From contig JAESUZ010002694.1 of assembly GCA_017311185.1 (NCBI GenBank), positions 1 to 64,000 on the forward strand: DNA of 64,000 nt. The letters run 5' to 3'. The notes beneath the pieces are model-generated. The model had not been told where the DNA came from. It did not search any database and worked only from the letters and a program-made list of their open reading frames with translations. This DNA comes from Proteles cristata cristata. Its lineage: Eukaryota > Chordata > Mammalia > Carnivora > Hyaenidae. The position numbers and the translations under genes are program-made. Of the stretch, positions 45,704 to 57,564 are shown in pieces. Numbering within the stretch: position 1 is the first letter of the stretch; the number at the start of each line of letters is the position of its first letter.

Positions 45704-46092
45704 TCACCAGGGAAACACAGGTCACAACCACATAGAGATACCACATCACACCCATTAGAATGGCTGAAATTAACTCCTCAGGAACCCCCCGATGGTGGTG
45801 AGAATGCAGAGAAAGAGGACCACTTTTGCATCGCTGGTGGGAATGCAAACTGCTGCAGCCACTCTGGAGAACAGTATGGAGATTCCTCAAAAAGTTAAAT
45901 ATAGAACTACCCGATGACCCAGCATGCACTACTAGGTATTTATCCAAAGGATACAGGATTGCTGTTTCAAAGGGGCACGTGCACTCCAATGTTTATAGCA
46001 GCGCTTTCAACAATAGCCAACGTATGGAAAGAGCCCAGAGGTCCATTGATGGATGAATAGATAAAGAAGATGTCATGTGTGTGTATTTTATA

Positions 46093-46126
<34 letters not shown>

Positions 46127-46436
46127 CATATATATATGCGTGATACATATATATGTGTGTGTGTACATATATATATATGTACAATGGAGTATTGGCAATT
46201 AAAAATAATGAAATCTTGCCATTAGCACTACATGGGTGGAACTGCTGAGGGGGTATTATGCTAAGTGAATAAATCAGAAAGACATGATTTTACTCCTATG
46301 TGGAATTTAAGAAACACAACAGATGAACACAGGGAAAGGGAAGGAAAAACAAGATAAAAACAGAGGGAGACAAACCATTGAGACTCTTAAATACAGAGAG
46401 CAAACAGGGTTGCTGGCTGGGGGCGGGGGAGGGGGA
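45704..46436 (+). mobile_element. L1 3' region, lacking its 3' terminus and A-tail
   Basis: Plus-strand L1 text: 'aaccacatagagataccaca', 'tcgctggtgggaatgcaaac', 'ggtccattgatggatgaata', 'taatgaaatcttgccattag' and 'aaaccattgagactcttaa'. The ORF2 end carries stops and is not functional. It breaks off inside the 3'UTR near 'gttgctggctgggggcgggg' with no A-tail, so the distal 3'UTR has been lost. A TA/TG microsatellite lies inside (46088-46186). Confidence 0.88.
46088..46186 (+). repeat. TA/TG microsatellite expanded inside L1
   Basis: A ~100-bp run of TA, CATA and TGTG units sits where carnivore L1 normally has a short 'ggtatatatatacaatgga' phrase; the following 'tacaatggagtattgg' is intact L1. 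Confidence 0.95.
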
Positions 46437-46988
46437 GTCGTTCTGCTGGTTCTGCACACGCCGAGCGTACGCAGCTAGGAAGTCCCTCTTCCTGGACGGG
46501 ATCCAGCATGGCTGCACTTGCACAAACTTCTCTGACCACATTGTTTGCCCCAGCCCCTTTTCCTCGGTGACATTTGTGACAATATTGTGTGGAATACGAC
46601 TTGGGAAATGGAGCAGAGGACGCAAGACAGAGGAATGTTGGGGAGGGCACTGTAGAGTGATTGGCATTTTCTCCGACATAAGAGGTGTGTGACACGCTGG
46701 TCCAAGACCAGGAGACCTTCATGTCCTCTCTGTGGTCGGCAGCCAAACCCTAAGTCCGTGATCTGTGTTTACCACCTATAGAACCTGGGCTTTCGTCCAG
46801 AGTGGGCTCTTCCATTTCTGGCAACGTAAGTCTTTGCTGGATGGTGCTTGGACATATTTCAGTTACAGAGACAGTACATTCTGGCCCTTCTGTGGCAAAC
46901 ATAAGCCCTACGTCCATGATCCTTTTGCTTGGCTTACAGCCTTAGCCACACTGAGTAAGCCTCAAGTCTGGCTTTTGTTAGATAATGA
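46437..46988. other. Unassigned sequence
   Basis: Unique-looking sequence after the truncated L1. A donor-like AAC/GTAAGT occurs at 46826 with no supporting exon signal. Overlapping frames on both strands (104-127 codons) have no domain. Confidence 0.4.
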
Positions 46989-47175
46989 AGTATTTTTTTT
47001 TAAGTTTATTTTGAGGGGCAGAGGAGGAAAGAGAGGGAAAGAGAGAACATCCCAAGCAGGTTCCACACTGCCAGTGCAGAGCCCAGAATGGGGCTCAAAT
47101 CCACGAACTGTGAGAACCTGACCTGAGCCAAAACCAAGAGTCAGATGCTTAACCATCGGAACCACCCAGGTGCCC
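46989..47175 (-). mobile_element. SINEC-type SINE
   Basis: Minus-strand copy with T-run, 'acatcccaagcaggttcc', 'cctgacctgagccaaaacc' and head 'accacccaggtgccc'. No clear flanking duplication. Confidence 0.88.
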
Positions 47176-47714
47176 TAAGACAAGAGTTTTAACAGTTTGA
47201 CTCTGTTTCCTGCTCCTACTAAAATCTTTATTCTTCTTAAATTATCTAAACAGGCAGTGTGTGGATTAGGAAAAATAAATGGTGTGTATACACAGGATGC
47301 TCCACTTTTCTCCTAAATCAAAGAAATTGAAGAATGAGGAAGTGTTTTTTTCCTACCAACCAGAGTGGCACAATTTAGCAAGTTTGATAATGCTAACATT
47401 TGATAATACACACAGGCCCTTCTGGTGGGAAAGTCAGTGATGACATCATTTTTATAGGGGGTTTGGGGGTATCTTCCAGACCTGAAAAAAGGAAGTTCAC
47501 ATCCTTGGGCCTAAGGATACCTCTCCTATATACTATCAGGAATTTTCCCTTTGTTTTCTGTGGCTCATCCTTTAACATGATGACTTGTATGTAATGGCTG
47601 GGCCTTCTGCATCCCTGTAATAGGATGCCCCGTCCTCATGGACAGATGTTTTGCAGCACCCGTTCCTGAGGTGGGGGGAGTAACCCCTGGCCCCACGGCT
47701 ATCACTTGTGGAGG
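47176..47714. other. Unassigned sequence
   Basis: No feature was recognised. Confidence 0.4.
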
Positions 47715-47960
47715 AATTATTTGCTCTGGCCAGAGGAATGTGAGTGGCACTGGTATGTGCCATACTGGCCAGAAGCTAAAAGCCTGGGATCGGGCCCACT
47801 ATTTCTAGTTCCTCCACCAAGAACTGGATAGAAGTCACTTCTCCAGCCTCATTCCTGGAATAAACACTTCATGAAGTCAGCCTGAAGTCCACTGTCAGCT
47901 GACATTTATGCGAGCCAGAAATACTGTCATTGAAGCCACCATCACGTTATTATTTTAACC
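47715..47960. repeat. Probable old mammalian repeat, family not resolved
   Basis: 'ctggccagaggaatgtgagt' and 'gtatgtgccatactggccag', later 'gcgagccagaaatactgtc' and 'attgaagccaccatcac', resemble a common old repeat ending in an 'agccactgagatt' phrase. I cannot name it. Confidence 0.35.
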
Positions 47961-48073
47961 GCATCATAATCTGTCATGAGCTAATAATAAAAGATCAGTA
48001 TCTACTTTTTCCATAAACATTCAATATAAATCTTAGTTCTGGTTGGTCTTCCTCTTTTTCAAAGATTTGAAGA
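47961..48073. other. Unassigned AT-rich sequence
   Basis: Short gap before a SINE. No feature. Confidence 0.4.
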
Positions 48074-48088
48074 TTTTGGTATGTTTTA

Positions 48089-48331
48089 TATATAAAATAT
48101 TTTATATATTTATAATATATTTTTTAAAGGTTTTTATTTATCTGAGAGAGTAAGAGATAGCGCGAGCAGGGGAGGGTCAGGGAGAGTGGGAGACACAGAA
48201 TCTGAAGTAGGCTCTAACCTCTGAGCTGTCAGCACAGAGCCCGACGCGGGGCTTGAACCCATGCAAACTGCGAGATCATGAACTGAGCTGAAGTCAGATG
48301 CTTAACCAACTGAGCCACCCAGGTGCCCCGG
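48089..48331 (-). mobile_element. SINEC-type SINE with AT-rich expanded tail
   Basis: Minus-strand copy flanked by a 15-bp repeat ttttggtatgtttta at 48074-48088 and 48332-48346. Between the first flank and the body (48089-48120) the tail is a TATA/TATATTT tract instead of plain T. The body includes 'cgcgagcaggggagggtcag' and 'gcccgacgcggggcttg'. Confidence 0.95.
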
Positions 48332-48435
48332 TTTTGGTATGTTTTAAAGTGCATATTTTTCTTACATTGGTCGCCAGTTCTATTATTACATATATCCATC
48401 TTTTCCTTAAACGGCCCTGTGTTGTATCCTATTCA

Positions 48436-49850
48436 TGTGTTTCTTTTTCTTGAGTTAAAATCCATGTGTAAAATCAACCATTTTAAATCTGCAGTATGAT
48501 GGCATTTAGGACATCCATGTTGAGAACTACCCCTTCTGTCTAGTTCCAGAGCATTTTCCTTGCCCCCAGTGGAAACTCTGCACCCATGAACCATTCACTG
48601 CCCATCCCCACCCCTCCCCACAGCTCCTGGAAACCACCTGTCTACCCCTGGACTCCCCAGTCCTAACAACTGGATATTTCCTATAAATGCATTCTGTGCC
48701 ATCAGTGGGTATGCCATGTTGTGCTTACCTGCTCGCACTTTGATTGTTTGGGCTGTTTTTGTCTGTTGTGAACAGAGATTGTTTTGGTTATTTTCTCTGA
48801 ATATCGTGTACAAATACTTGAATACTTTTTTCATTTTTTTGTGGTATATAGCAAGGAATGGAGTTGTGTCATGTAATAATTCTGTCTTCAACTTTTGGAG
48901 AAACTGACTCACTGTTGTACAAATATAAAAATTAAAATGTTTTACGTTTTTACCAATAATGTTTGAGGGTTCCAAATTCTCTATATCCTGGCCAACACTT
49001 ATTTTTTATCCCCTGCCTTTTAAAAAAGTCTAGGTTTTCTAGTGGGTGTAGAGTGACACGTTATTGTCATTTCGACTTGCATTTCCCTAACGGCTAATAC
49101 ATTTTAACATCCTTTCATGAGCTTCTGGGCCATTTGTAGGTATTCTTTTGGGAAAATGTCTCTTCAAGTTCTTTGCCAATTTTTATTTGGGTTGTTCGTG
49201 TTAGTGAGTTGTAATAGTTGTCCTTTGATGCACAGACGTTTTAATCTTGGCAAATTCCAATTTATTTTTTCCTCTTGTTGCCTATGTTTTTGGGGTCACT
49301 TTTAAAAACCTATTGCCAAATTCAATATGAAAGTGTACTCATGTTTTCTTCTGAATGTATTCCATTCTGAGCTCTTATATTAAATTTTGATCTTGATCTA
49401 TTTTGAGTTAGCTTGCATGTAATGGAAGGTAAGGGTCCAACCTCATTCACACGGGATGTGAATATCCTGTGTTCCTAGTAGTATTTGTTGAAGACATTAT
49501 TCTTTCCCAATTGAATGGTCTTGGCACGTTTGTCAAAACTTGAGTGGTCATAGATAGATGGGTTTATTTCTAAACTTAGTTCTCTGTGGTTGGTCTGTAT
49601 ATATAACTTTATGCTTGTATCACAGTGTTTTCAATAATTGTAGCACATTTTGAAATCAGAGAGTGTGAGTACTTCGACTTCGATCTTTTTCAAGATTGTT
49701 TTATCTCTCTGAGGTCCTTTGCAATTTCATATAACTTTAGGATTGGCTTTTCTGTTTCTGCAAAAAAAGGGCACTACGACTTGGACAGGGGTTGAATCGA
49801 GTCTGTAGATTCCACTGAGGAATATCAGCATCTTAACAGTGGTTTCTGAT
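48436..49850 (-). mobile_element. Old L1, 3'UTR into ORF2, about 1.4 kb
   Basis: Read on the plus strand it is the reverse complement of an old L1: 'ttgagttaaaatccatgtg', 'tttccctaacggctaatac', 'cttcaagttctttgccaat', 'ttgttgcctatgtttttggg', 'gtcttggcacgtttgtcaa' and 'ttggcttttctgtttctgc'. ORF2 is degraded by stops and indels. Distal limits are uncertain to about 50 bp. Confidence 0.8.
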
Positions 49851-50074
49851 GAGAAATTCCGTGTACCTTATTGCCGATCTCCTGTATGCAGTGAGTCGCT
49901 TCTCTCTTGCCATTTCCAAGATTCTCTCTGCATCTGTGCTTTTCAGCATTTTGGTTTCAGTAGATCTCAGTGCACATCTACTTGGATATAACCTGCTTGG
50001 GATTTGTCGAGATACTTGAATGTATAGATTTATGTTTTTTATTTGTTTGGAAAGTTTTTAACCATTCTTTATTT

Positions 50075-50281
50075 TGAAAATTTGTTTTATTTGAGAGAGC
50101 ATGCATGTGTGAGGTGGGGAGAGAGGCAGAGGGAGGGAGAGGGGGAGAGAGAGAATCCTAAGCAGGCTCCACACTTAGCGTAGAGCCCAATATGAGTCTC
50201 AGCCCCATGACACTGGGATCATGACATGAGCTGAAATCAAGAGTCAGACTTGCTCAACTGACTGAGCCACCAGTGGCCCCT
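50075..50281 (-). mobile_element. SINEC-type SINE nested in old L1
   Basis: Minus-strand copy with long GA/GGGA tract, 'tgggatcatgacatgagc' and a head ending 'gagccaccagtggcccc'. Flanks 'accattctttatttt' (50061) and 'accattatttcttt' (50284) are a decayed duplication. Confidence 0.88.
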
Positions 50282-50690
50282 AGACCATTATTTCTTTAAA
50301 TATTCTTTAATTCCCTTTCTCTCTTGCCTCTTCTTCTGGGACTTCTATTGTGTGTATGTTGGTATACTTGGTGGTGTCCCTCAGGTGTCTTATGGTCTGC
50401 TGATGGATCTTCATTCTTTTTTCTTTGTGCTGCTTAGACTGGATAATTATAATTGACTTCTCCTGAAGTTTACTGAACATTTCTTCTGCTTGCTCAGATC
50501 CATTGTGGAAAGCTTTGCATGAATTTCTCCTTTCAAATACTTCTAGATTCAAAATTTCTGTTTTGTTCCTTTCTGATGTTTCCATCTCTTCATTAATATT
50601 TCTTTATTGTTGAGACATCTTTTAGTTTCCTTTTCTTCTTTATCTACAGTTTCTTTTTATCCATTTGGGCATATATAAGTCAGCTGATTT

Positions 50691-50789
50691 TTTTAAGTTG
50701 TGTTTATTAAAGTGATCTCTCCACCTGATGTGAAGCTTGAACTCATCAAGAGTCAGATGCTCCTCCAGCTGAACCAGCCAGGCACCAAT
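50691..50789 (-). mobile_element. Short, older carnivore SINE type
   Basis: A ~100-bp element: 'aagttgtgtttattaaagtg', 'atctctccacctgatgtg' and head 'gaaccagccaggcacc'. It differs from the common SINE by having the 'gtgatctctccacc' segment in place of the GA-rich body. Flanks cagctgattt (50681-50690) and cagttgattt (50791-50800). Confidence 0.75.
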
Positions 50790-51981
50790 ACAGTTGATTT
50801 AAAGTCTGTTCTTTTCATTATCTGTGCTTTCTCAGGAATAGCTTAGATTACTATATACTTTTCCTGTGAATACACTGGATTTTCTTTTTTCTCTGCATGG
50901 TTGATACTGTTGAAAAATGGACGTTTAGAAAAATAACTCGATGTCAGACTTTTCTCTCTTCTGGGTTTGTTGCTTTTGCTTGCTATGGGGTAGAGTTGTG
51001 TGTTTCTTTAGTGACTTTTCTAAACTACTTTTGTGAGTACTGTATTCTTTGTCCCATGGTCTCTGGAACTTCTGTTCCTTTAGCTTGGGGTCAGCTACTG
51101 CTTAGACCATGATTTCCTTAAATTGCCTGCTAGCAAATGAAAAAATCAAATGAGCAAACATTCCCCTGGCTTGGCAAACTGGTTCTCTGTCAAGTCACTT
51201 TTATGTTTAGCTGTGCTATTTACAACTTTGCCTTAGCATCACTTTCTTTTCACTCTGTGCCAAAAGATCATCTGGGAATGCAAGAGCCGTTGGCCATTTT
51301 CTCGTTTTGCTTCTGACACATTGTGCCTCATCCATGTGTGGCTTTCCAGATTTCCCATCCTATTTATCAGCTTGTTCAAGCCATTCTTGTTGAGGTGTCT
51401 CTCCCTCCAGCTTTGCACTTAGGCTTCGGGTATCTTGTGTGCCCCAACTGTCCCCTTTTCTCCCAGTTGACAGTGACCCATTCAGGTATCTGTTGGTGTT
51501 CTGTAGGAATGCCCTCAGCATTGCCAGCTAGTCACCTTGACAGGTCAAACAATGGAAAGTGCCTTCCATCAGAACCTCAGGAAGCCCCACACAGGTCAGA
51601 ACAGATGAGTAGTTCCTTCAGAACAGGGCCAACTCTGCTCCCTCTGGGTTCAGGAGTCCACACTAAGGATGTGGGCTTTTGGCTGAAGACCATCACAGAT
51701 CTGCGGACGGAGGGGCTGGGGGCCTGAGCAAGTTAAATGCTAACCATGTTCTCTTACTGCGTTTAAGTCACTTTTCTCTTGATTCATTGTGAACTTTATT
51801 GCTATAAATCTTGGACCAATTTCTACAGTGTCAAGGAAGTTCATTCTAAGAGTTTTTGCTTCTTTCATACTTCTGTATATCTCTTGGAAGGCCCTACTAC
51901 AGCATTTTTCTGATGTGACTTGTCCTCTCCTGTTCAGTAATTTAGTCTTAGTGCTGGAAACATTGTAGTTGCTGATGAAAT

Positions 51982-52040
51982 ATATTTTTTTAATGTTTAC
52001 TTATTTTTAGAGAGAGAGTGCCTATGAGTAGGGGAGGTGC

Positions 52041-52075
<35 letters not shown>

Positions 52076-52203
52076 AATCCCAAACAGGCTTCACACTGTT
52101 AACGCAGAGCCCAATGCGGGGCTGGAGACCATGAACTGTGAGATCATGACCTGAGCTGAAATCAGGAGTCAGAAACTTAACCAACTGAGCCACCCAGCCA
52201 CCC
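51982..52203 (-). mobile_element. SINEC-type SINE with long GA tract
   Basis: Minus-strand copy with T-run, GA array, 'atcccaaacaggcttcac', 'gagatcatgacctgagctg' and head 'gagccacccagccaccc'. The flanks 'ctgatgaaatatatt' and 'ctgatcaagtattct' are a poor match. Confidence 0.9.
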
Positions 52204-53608
52204 TTCTGATCAAGTATTCTTAAGTCAGTGCCTGTATAGCTGTTTATTAAAATGTTTATCATTTGAAAACCACTTTTGCCTTATTAATTGGTGAATATGA
52301 TAAAGAATTTTATTTCTACTTAATGAGTAGCAAATAGCTGCTTTCTGTGAAGGAGGTAGCAGGTCTCCAGAAGAAGTTGCTTGCTGGTTGTTAGGTTGAG
52401 TGCCTGACTGGCCCTACATCGTTGTTTCAGGACCCAAACCACAGAGAACCAAATACAAACAACAAAAATCAAAACTCAACTCAAGTTTACTTTCTGAGGA
52501 GAATTCTCTTTAAGAATAAAACAATAAGAAGATTATATTTATTTATTTTTAAGTGAAATTCATTTGCTTGAAGGCTGTAGATGTTCCTTGGAGATTATCC
52601 TTACAAGCAGTGTTCATAGAAAGTAAGGTGAGAGGAGGGAAAATAATGATCAATTACTTTTTCTCATGTAAACAACTCGCATTTTATCTGGAGGAATCAC
52701 TTTCTGGAGTAAGGCTTATTAAGAACTATGTGTTTTGAAAAATATTTAAAGCAACGGGATTTTTCCATTTATATGTTACCTGTGCTTTTTAATGAGGCGA
52801 GATGGAATTGATTCTTTTTTCCTGTCTTGAAATGAAGGAATCTGCTATGCCTGTAATGTGCTTTTGGATATTTGAAATAGAAGACCATTGCAGTGTATTG
52901 TAATGTTAGGTGTGATCCTATGTCAGAAGAAGGGTGCAGTGCAGACCTGGTGGTCTGGGATGAAATGGATAGTTTGGACTCTTGATGTGAAGACCGTCGT
53001 TATTAGGAAAGTGCCTCCTCCCTGGGTAGCCAGGAAGCTACGACATAGTCAGCTGCCCAAATAAAGATTTGTAATCTAGACATCTACCCTTAGAACATTA
53101 TTACAATACATTTTATTGAATCATTCCACAGCTCACTTGGTAACATTTTGGCTGTACTTATCCCTCTGCAGGAAACAGTGAGAAAGAGATGTCAAGCGAT
53201 GTTAAATAGTCATTACAATTACGTGCCATGTAGGCCGTTTCAATACCTTGGCAGGGAGGAGGCAGAGGGCAGATGAGTATTGCAAAGTTACGTCCTGATT
53301 CTGCATTGGATTCTGTATATGAGTGTAGAAAACCATCACTTTTTCCAGCTTGAGTGTATTCAGAAAATCAGTACAATTCCATCGATGAATTTCCTTGAAC
53401 TCCTTGGAAGAAAGTGTTTAGCAAATGTCAAAGTGTCCTGCAATTCTTGAATTATAGGAAACTTTAAGACCATTTAGCCAATCACAGCATTTCCCTTTTT
53501 TGTTTTGTTTTATTTGTTTGTTTTAAGAAAACAAGTCCCTGAGATGTTGGTGTCTTGCCTCACATCCTGTATGGTGATAATTCTATAGTAAAATTGTTAA
53601 TATTCAAG
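52204..53608. other. Unassigned AT-rich sequence
   Basis: No feature was recognised. Confidence 0.45.
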
Positions 53609-53620
53609 GTGTATTTTAGG

Positions 53621-53836
53621 GGTGCCCATGTGGCTTGGTCGGTTGAGCATTTAGCTCTTGATTTAGGTTTAGGTCATGATGTCATGTTTCATGGGATCGA
53701 GCCCTGAGTCAGGCTCTGTGCTCACAGAGAAGAGCCTACTTGGGATTCTCTCTCTCCCTCTCTCTCTGCTCCTCCCCTGGTTGCTTTAGTGCATGCTCTC
53801 TCTTTCTCTCAAAATAAATGAACATTTTTTTAAAAA
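53621..53836 (+). mobile_element. SINEC-type SINE
   Basis: Plus-strand copy with 'gtgcccatgtggcttggtcg', 'aggtcatgatgtcatgtt', 'gggatcgagccctgag' and tail 'aaaataaatgaacatt'. Exact 12-bp flank gtgtattttagg at 53609-53620 and 53837-53848. The head 'tgatttaggtttaggtcatg' holds a small internal duplication. Confidence 0.94.
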
Positions 53837-53848
53837 GTGTATTTTAGG

Positions 53849-54859
53849 TGTAGGAGGTTACAGAAAATAAATCTAGGACAGCATCATCAGAATAGAACTG
53901 AGGGATCTTAGAACTGTCAGGGTGACTTTAGGGGATGGGACTTTTAAAGAGCTTGTTTGAAAAGAAAAAGACACTAACAGTAAAAGGACAGAGGAAGTGA
54001 TACCATGTTAAGAAGGTCAAGAAGGACAGCTACGAAGATGGGAGCAGATACACGAAGAGGAAAATACCCAGAGTACGCCGATGAATGCAGTCACATCCTC
54101 TTGGAGGGAACTGCAACCTGTGTGTTCTCTGGTTCAGCCCTTTGCAATGAACTGGCCCAGTGCTCTTGCCAATAATTTATATGAATGCATAGATGGCCTG
54201 TGGAAGATTTGAAATTGGATGAGAAAGACAGATAAGGTGATTTATGTTAGAATCAATATTCAAGAGGGTGTGAGTCTTGAGCTCCTGAAGATAACAAGGG
54301 ATAGTTCTGCATGTAGTATAAAAAAGGTACAAAAACAAAAAGCATTCTAAAACCTTTGGACTAAGAAAAGGCAAAATTTGTCAGCAGTGAGTAGTATACC
54401 TTAAAAAAATTTATTTTTGGTCCATAAGGGCAACAGTATATTGAAAGGTTGAATGCAAATTGTGTTTGTTTTATGATCTTTTTATTTAATAATCCAGAAT
54501 AAGTAATAGAGCACTGATATTCAGACCTTTGCTAGAACGTTGCACCAACTGGGTATTTTATTAGAAAGAAAACGATGAGCTACCTGAGAAGCGAACCCTA
54601 AACTCAGGTTGACTGCCCTAAGAGCCCATTTCAAACTACACCCCTTTTCCTTTGCAAGATAATCATGGTCCCCAGATCTTGCCCATGAGATCAAAGCGCC
54701 CACAAAACAACACTAAAAACAATCTTTAAAATACAGTAATAGTTGGCAGGAAGCCAGGAGAGGGGCTAAGGAGACCATGCCGTTTGAAGAACAAGTCAAA
54801 GAATTAAGAGAGTTTTGATTGGAGAATCAAGGGTTCCCGGAGGCCTCCTTAGTCACTGC
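53849..54859. other. Unassigned sequence
   Basis: No feature was recognised. Confidence 0.45.
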
Positions 54860-55230
54860 TGGACCTTCTCAGAGCTGACCAATATGGGGCCTACTGCTTC
54901 TCCTGGCACACAGGACACTGCGTTTCCGTGGGACTTGTTCTGGCCAAGGGGACACAGCAGAAGGCTGTATGTTATTTCTGAGCCATGACATCTGACTGCT
55001 GCTGTGACATACATCGGTGCTTCCCCACCAGTGGCATCAAGGTGGCAGCATATTCAAGATAGCGAAGTTAATGTCGCTGATCTGCCACAGCATGAGTCTC
55101 TGAGTAGCTGTGTTAACCCACCATGTACACACCATGTGATTGCACTCTGTATTGAGTTCAGCAGCTGGGGTTTGGTGGCTAATTTGTTATTGAAGCATCA
55201 CTTACCTTATTCAGGTGACTGCTTCCACAT
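54860..55230. repeat. Possible old mammalian repeat, family not resolved
   Basis: 'ggacttgttctggccaagggg' in outline and 'gctgtgttaacccaccatg' fit loosely the same unnamed old repeat type as at 47715-47960. Weak. Confidence 0.3.
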
Positions 55231-55239
55231 TTTCTTTCT

Positions 55240-55335
55240 GTAAAAACAGATTTGTTGAGGAAAAATTGACATATAAGGAACTGTGCATGTTTCATTTGTA
55301 CAACTTCATGGGTTTGGATAAAAGGCAGTATTATT
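55240..55335 (-). mobile_element. Possible old L1 3'-terminal fragment
   Basis: 'gatttgttgaggaaaaattg', 'acatataaggaactgtgc' and 'tttgtacaacttcatggg' resemble the antisense end of old L1 3'UTRs. Short and diverged. Confidence 0.45.
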
Positions 55336-56259
55336 ATTATTTTGATTATAGTGAAATTTCAAGGCACTAAAAAAAAATCAGCCAGAGTACTATGTTGGTG
55401 ACGTTTATATCAAATCTTGTGCCCAGTGCAGAAATAACGGTCACCCAGTCTTATGGGCCCACTGCCTGAAGGGGGTGTTCTTCAGCTGGCTAGACTGTCC
55501 TGGGCCCCAGATCTGGCATAGCTCATGGGACAGGCTTCCTGTGGGGCCATAGCCACAGCCGGGCATTTGCCAGCTCTGATCCATCAGTCATTCCAGGAGT
55601 CATGGGCATGGAATTGCTCCTCTCCAGTCAGAAGCTGTGCCCATATGTCCCCATCTAAGCCCAGTCCCCATCCATCCTGTGAGACACTGAGATCTAAAAG
55701 TAAAGCATATGTGATGTGTAAGCAGAGGGGCCTGAAGTGTGAGGGTTTCAGACACTCTGCCTTTCTCTCCCTCATCGTATATATGCAGTCTGCACTATGC
55801 ACATCTCTGTGACCCGCTGAAAACCCACAGGTCGTATCCTTCATCTGGTTCTCATGAGGACAAATTACTGTCACTCGCTGTCTGATGACCTCTGCTTCAG
55901 GAAGAGGATTTTCCCGAGGATCCTCTATAATGATAAGGAAGGACTTTCTAATAATGAGGTTAATGGAAAGTTAAATGAACCACCTATCTCCTCATGGCCA
56001 GAAATACTTAGAGTGATTGTATGGGCAGGGTCTGGAGCCAGGTGGGGGATTGGACTGCATGGCCTCTAAGTTACAGTCGGAAGGTGAGAGTCTATGTTTG
56101 TTTTTGCCTACATGTCCCAGTCCCCTTTATTTTCTCAGGTACTTTTTATAATGAGTAGTTGACAGCATACAGTTTTTATCTGTTGCATATAAATTAATGT
56201 CTATAAGTAATTCTAGAAAGCATTATTAGGCACTGTTTTCTAACATAGGCTGTAAGTGT
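55336..56259. other. Unassigned sequence
   Basis: No feature was recognised. The complementary frames at 55525-55874 (95 and 96 codons) have no domain. Confidence 0.45.
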
Positions 56260-56275
56260 AAAAGTCTACGTTTTA

Positions 56276-56798
56276 TTTATTTTTTTCTTAGGAATTCCTT
56301 TAATTATAATGTTACTCACTTTTGTGTGATTATTTCTAGAGTGTTGCCTTTGGTTATTATGTTTGACCATTCTGAGCACATAATGAACTGAGTGGTTTAG
56401 ATAAAGCAATTGGTATTTCTTTTTTTGTTTTTTTTTCTTTCATAGTTTATTGTCAAGTTGGTTTACATATAACACCCAGTGCTCATCCCCACAAGCACCC
56501 TCCTCCATGCCCATAACCCCCCTTCCCCTTTCTCCCACCCCCATCAGCCCTCAGTTTGTTCTCAGCATTCAAGAGTCTCTCCTGGTTTGCCTCCCTCCCT
56601 CTCCCCAACTATTTTTCCCCTTCTTCTCCTCCATGGTCCTCCATGGATTAGGAGGAACACTTTCACCTGTACATGAAAACATATGGTATCTGTCCTTCTC
56701 TGCCTGACTTATTTCACTTGGCATAACACTCTTGAGTTCCATCCATGTCGCTACAAATGGCCAGATTTCATTCTTTCTCATTGCCATGTACTATTCCA
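56276..56798 (-). mobile_element. Young 5'-truncated L1 with apparent 3' transduction
   Basis: Minus-strand insertion. L1 3'UTR occupies 56427-56798 ('agtttattgtcaagttgg', 'acccagtgctcatcccca', 'cagtttgttctcagcattc', 'tgacttatttcacttggcat') and stops abruptly at 'actattcca'. Its own tail is the T-rich block 56416-56441. Beyond it lies about 135 bp of non-L1 sequence (56290-56415), then a second T-rich block (56271-56289, aataaa-like in the minus sense). The whole unit is bounded by aaaagtctacgtttta (56260-56275) and aaaagtctacatttta (56799-56814), 15 of 16 with the one difference being CG to CA. The minus-strand target reads TTTT/AAAA, as expected for L1 endonuclease. Confidence 0.8.
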
Positions 56799-56814
56799 AA
56801 AAGTCTACATTTTA

Positions 56815-57564
56815 AAAATAACAACCAGATTAGCCTTTATGTAGAGTAAGTGCAGGTAGAGCAGAAGTGAATGATTCTGGAAGAGTGAGCAGGGTTTATT
56901 AAGTACTAGTTCAGGGATCACCATCTTTTTAAATTTGTATGTCCAGGACACTAGTCGTGTCTCTTAATATTCAGAGTCATTCCGTTTAATGACCTTCAGC
57001 ATCAAGCAGTAATTTTGTGGCTTGTCCCTCACTAACTGCAAGGATTTGCCATGACCAGACTTCCTCTGACCATTTTGTGGCTGGTTTTGTGTCTTAAATA
57101 TGCATTCACGTTCTCAAGAAAATGAATCTTGCCCCACTGAATGGCATTTCCAAGGAAATGAACCTCAGCATTACTGAATACTAGTTGTCATCATTGTTAG
57201 GACTTTTAGGGGAACTAATTTTTGTTTCAGGATCAAATACAATGTGCACCCTTGCCTTATGAAACAGTTTGTATTTCTTTTTTTCTGGTATGGTAAGAAT
57301 TCCTCTGTCTGTGCATGTAAGTATTATGTTCAAGTAAAATAAATTCTCTTAGCTTATATGACTTTAAATTTTCTTCCATTTGGAAATGGTTCCAAGGGAA
57401 TCAACATATTTGCTGGCTGCAATAAAGCAATTCTTGAGAAGCAATTAGGCTGTATCCTGATAGCAGCTATATTAGCTACTGCAGGTGAAAGATAAAAGGA
57501 GAATATTTGCATCAGAAAGGAATGACAATAGTAATGTAAGAGAGACCCAGATTGTTCCCTAAAC
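56815..57564. other. Unassigned sequence
   Basis: No feature was recognised. Confidence 0.45.

Larger units (their letters stand above)
49880..51930 (-). mobile_element. Very old L1-type relic, split by two SINEs
   Basis: Segments 49880-50074, 50282-50690 and 50790-51930 read in order as one old L1-type 3' region on the minus strand: 'gcttgggatttgtcgagata', 'ccattatttctttaaatatt', 'gggacttctattgtgtgta', 'cctttctgatgtttccatc', 'gggtttgttgcttttgcttg' and 'ccagctttgcacttaggctt'. The family name is not certain. No coding potential remains. Confidence 0.5.
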
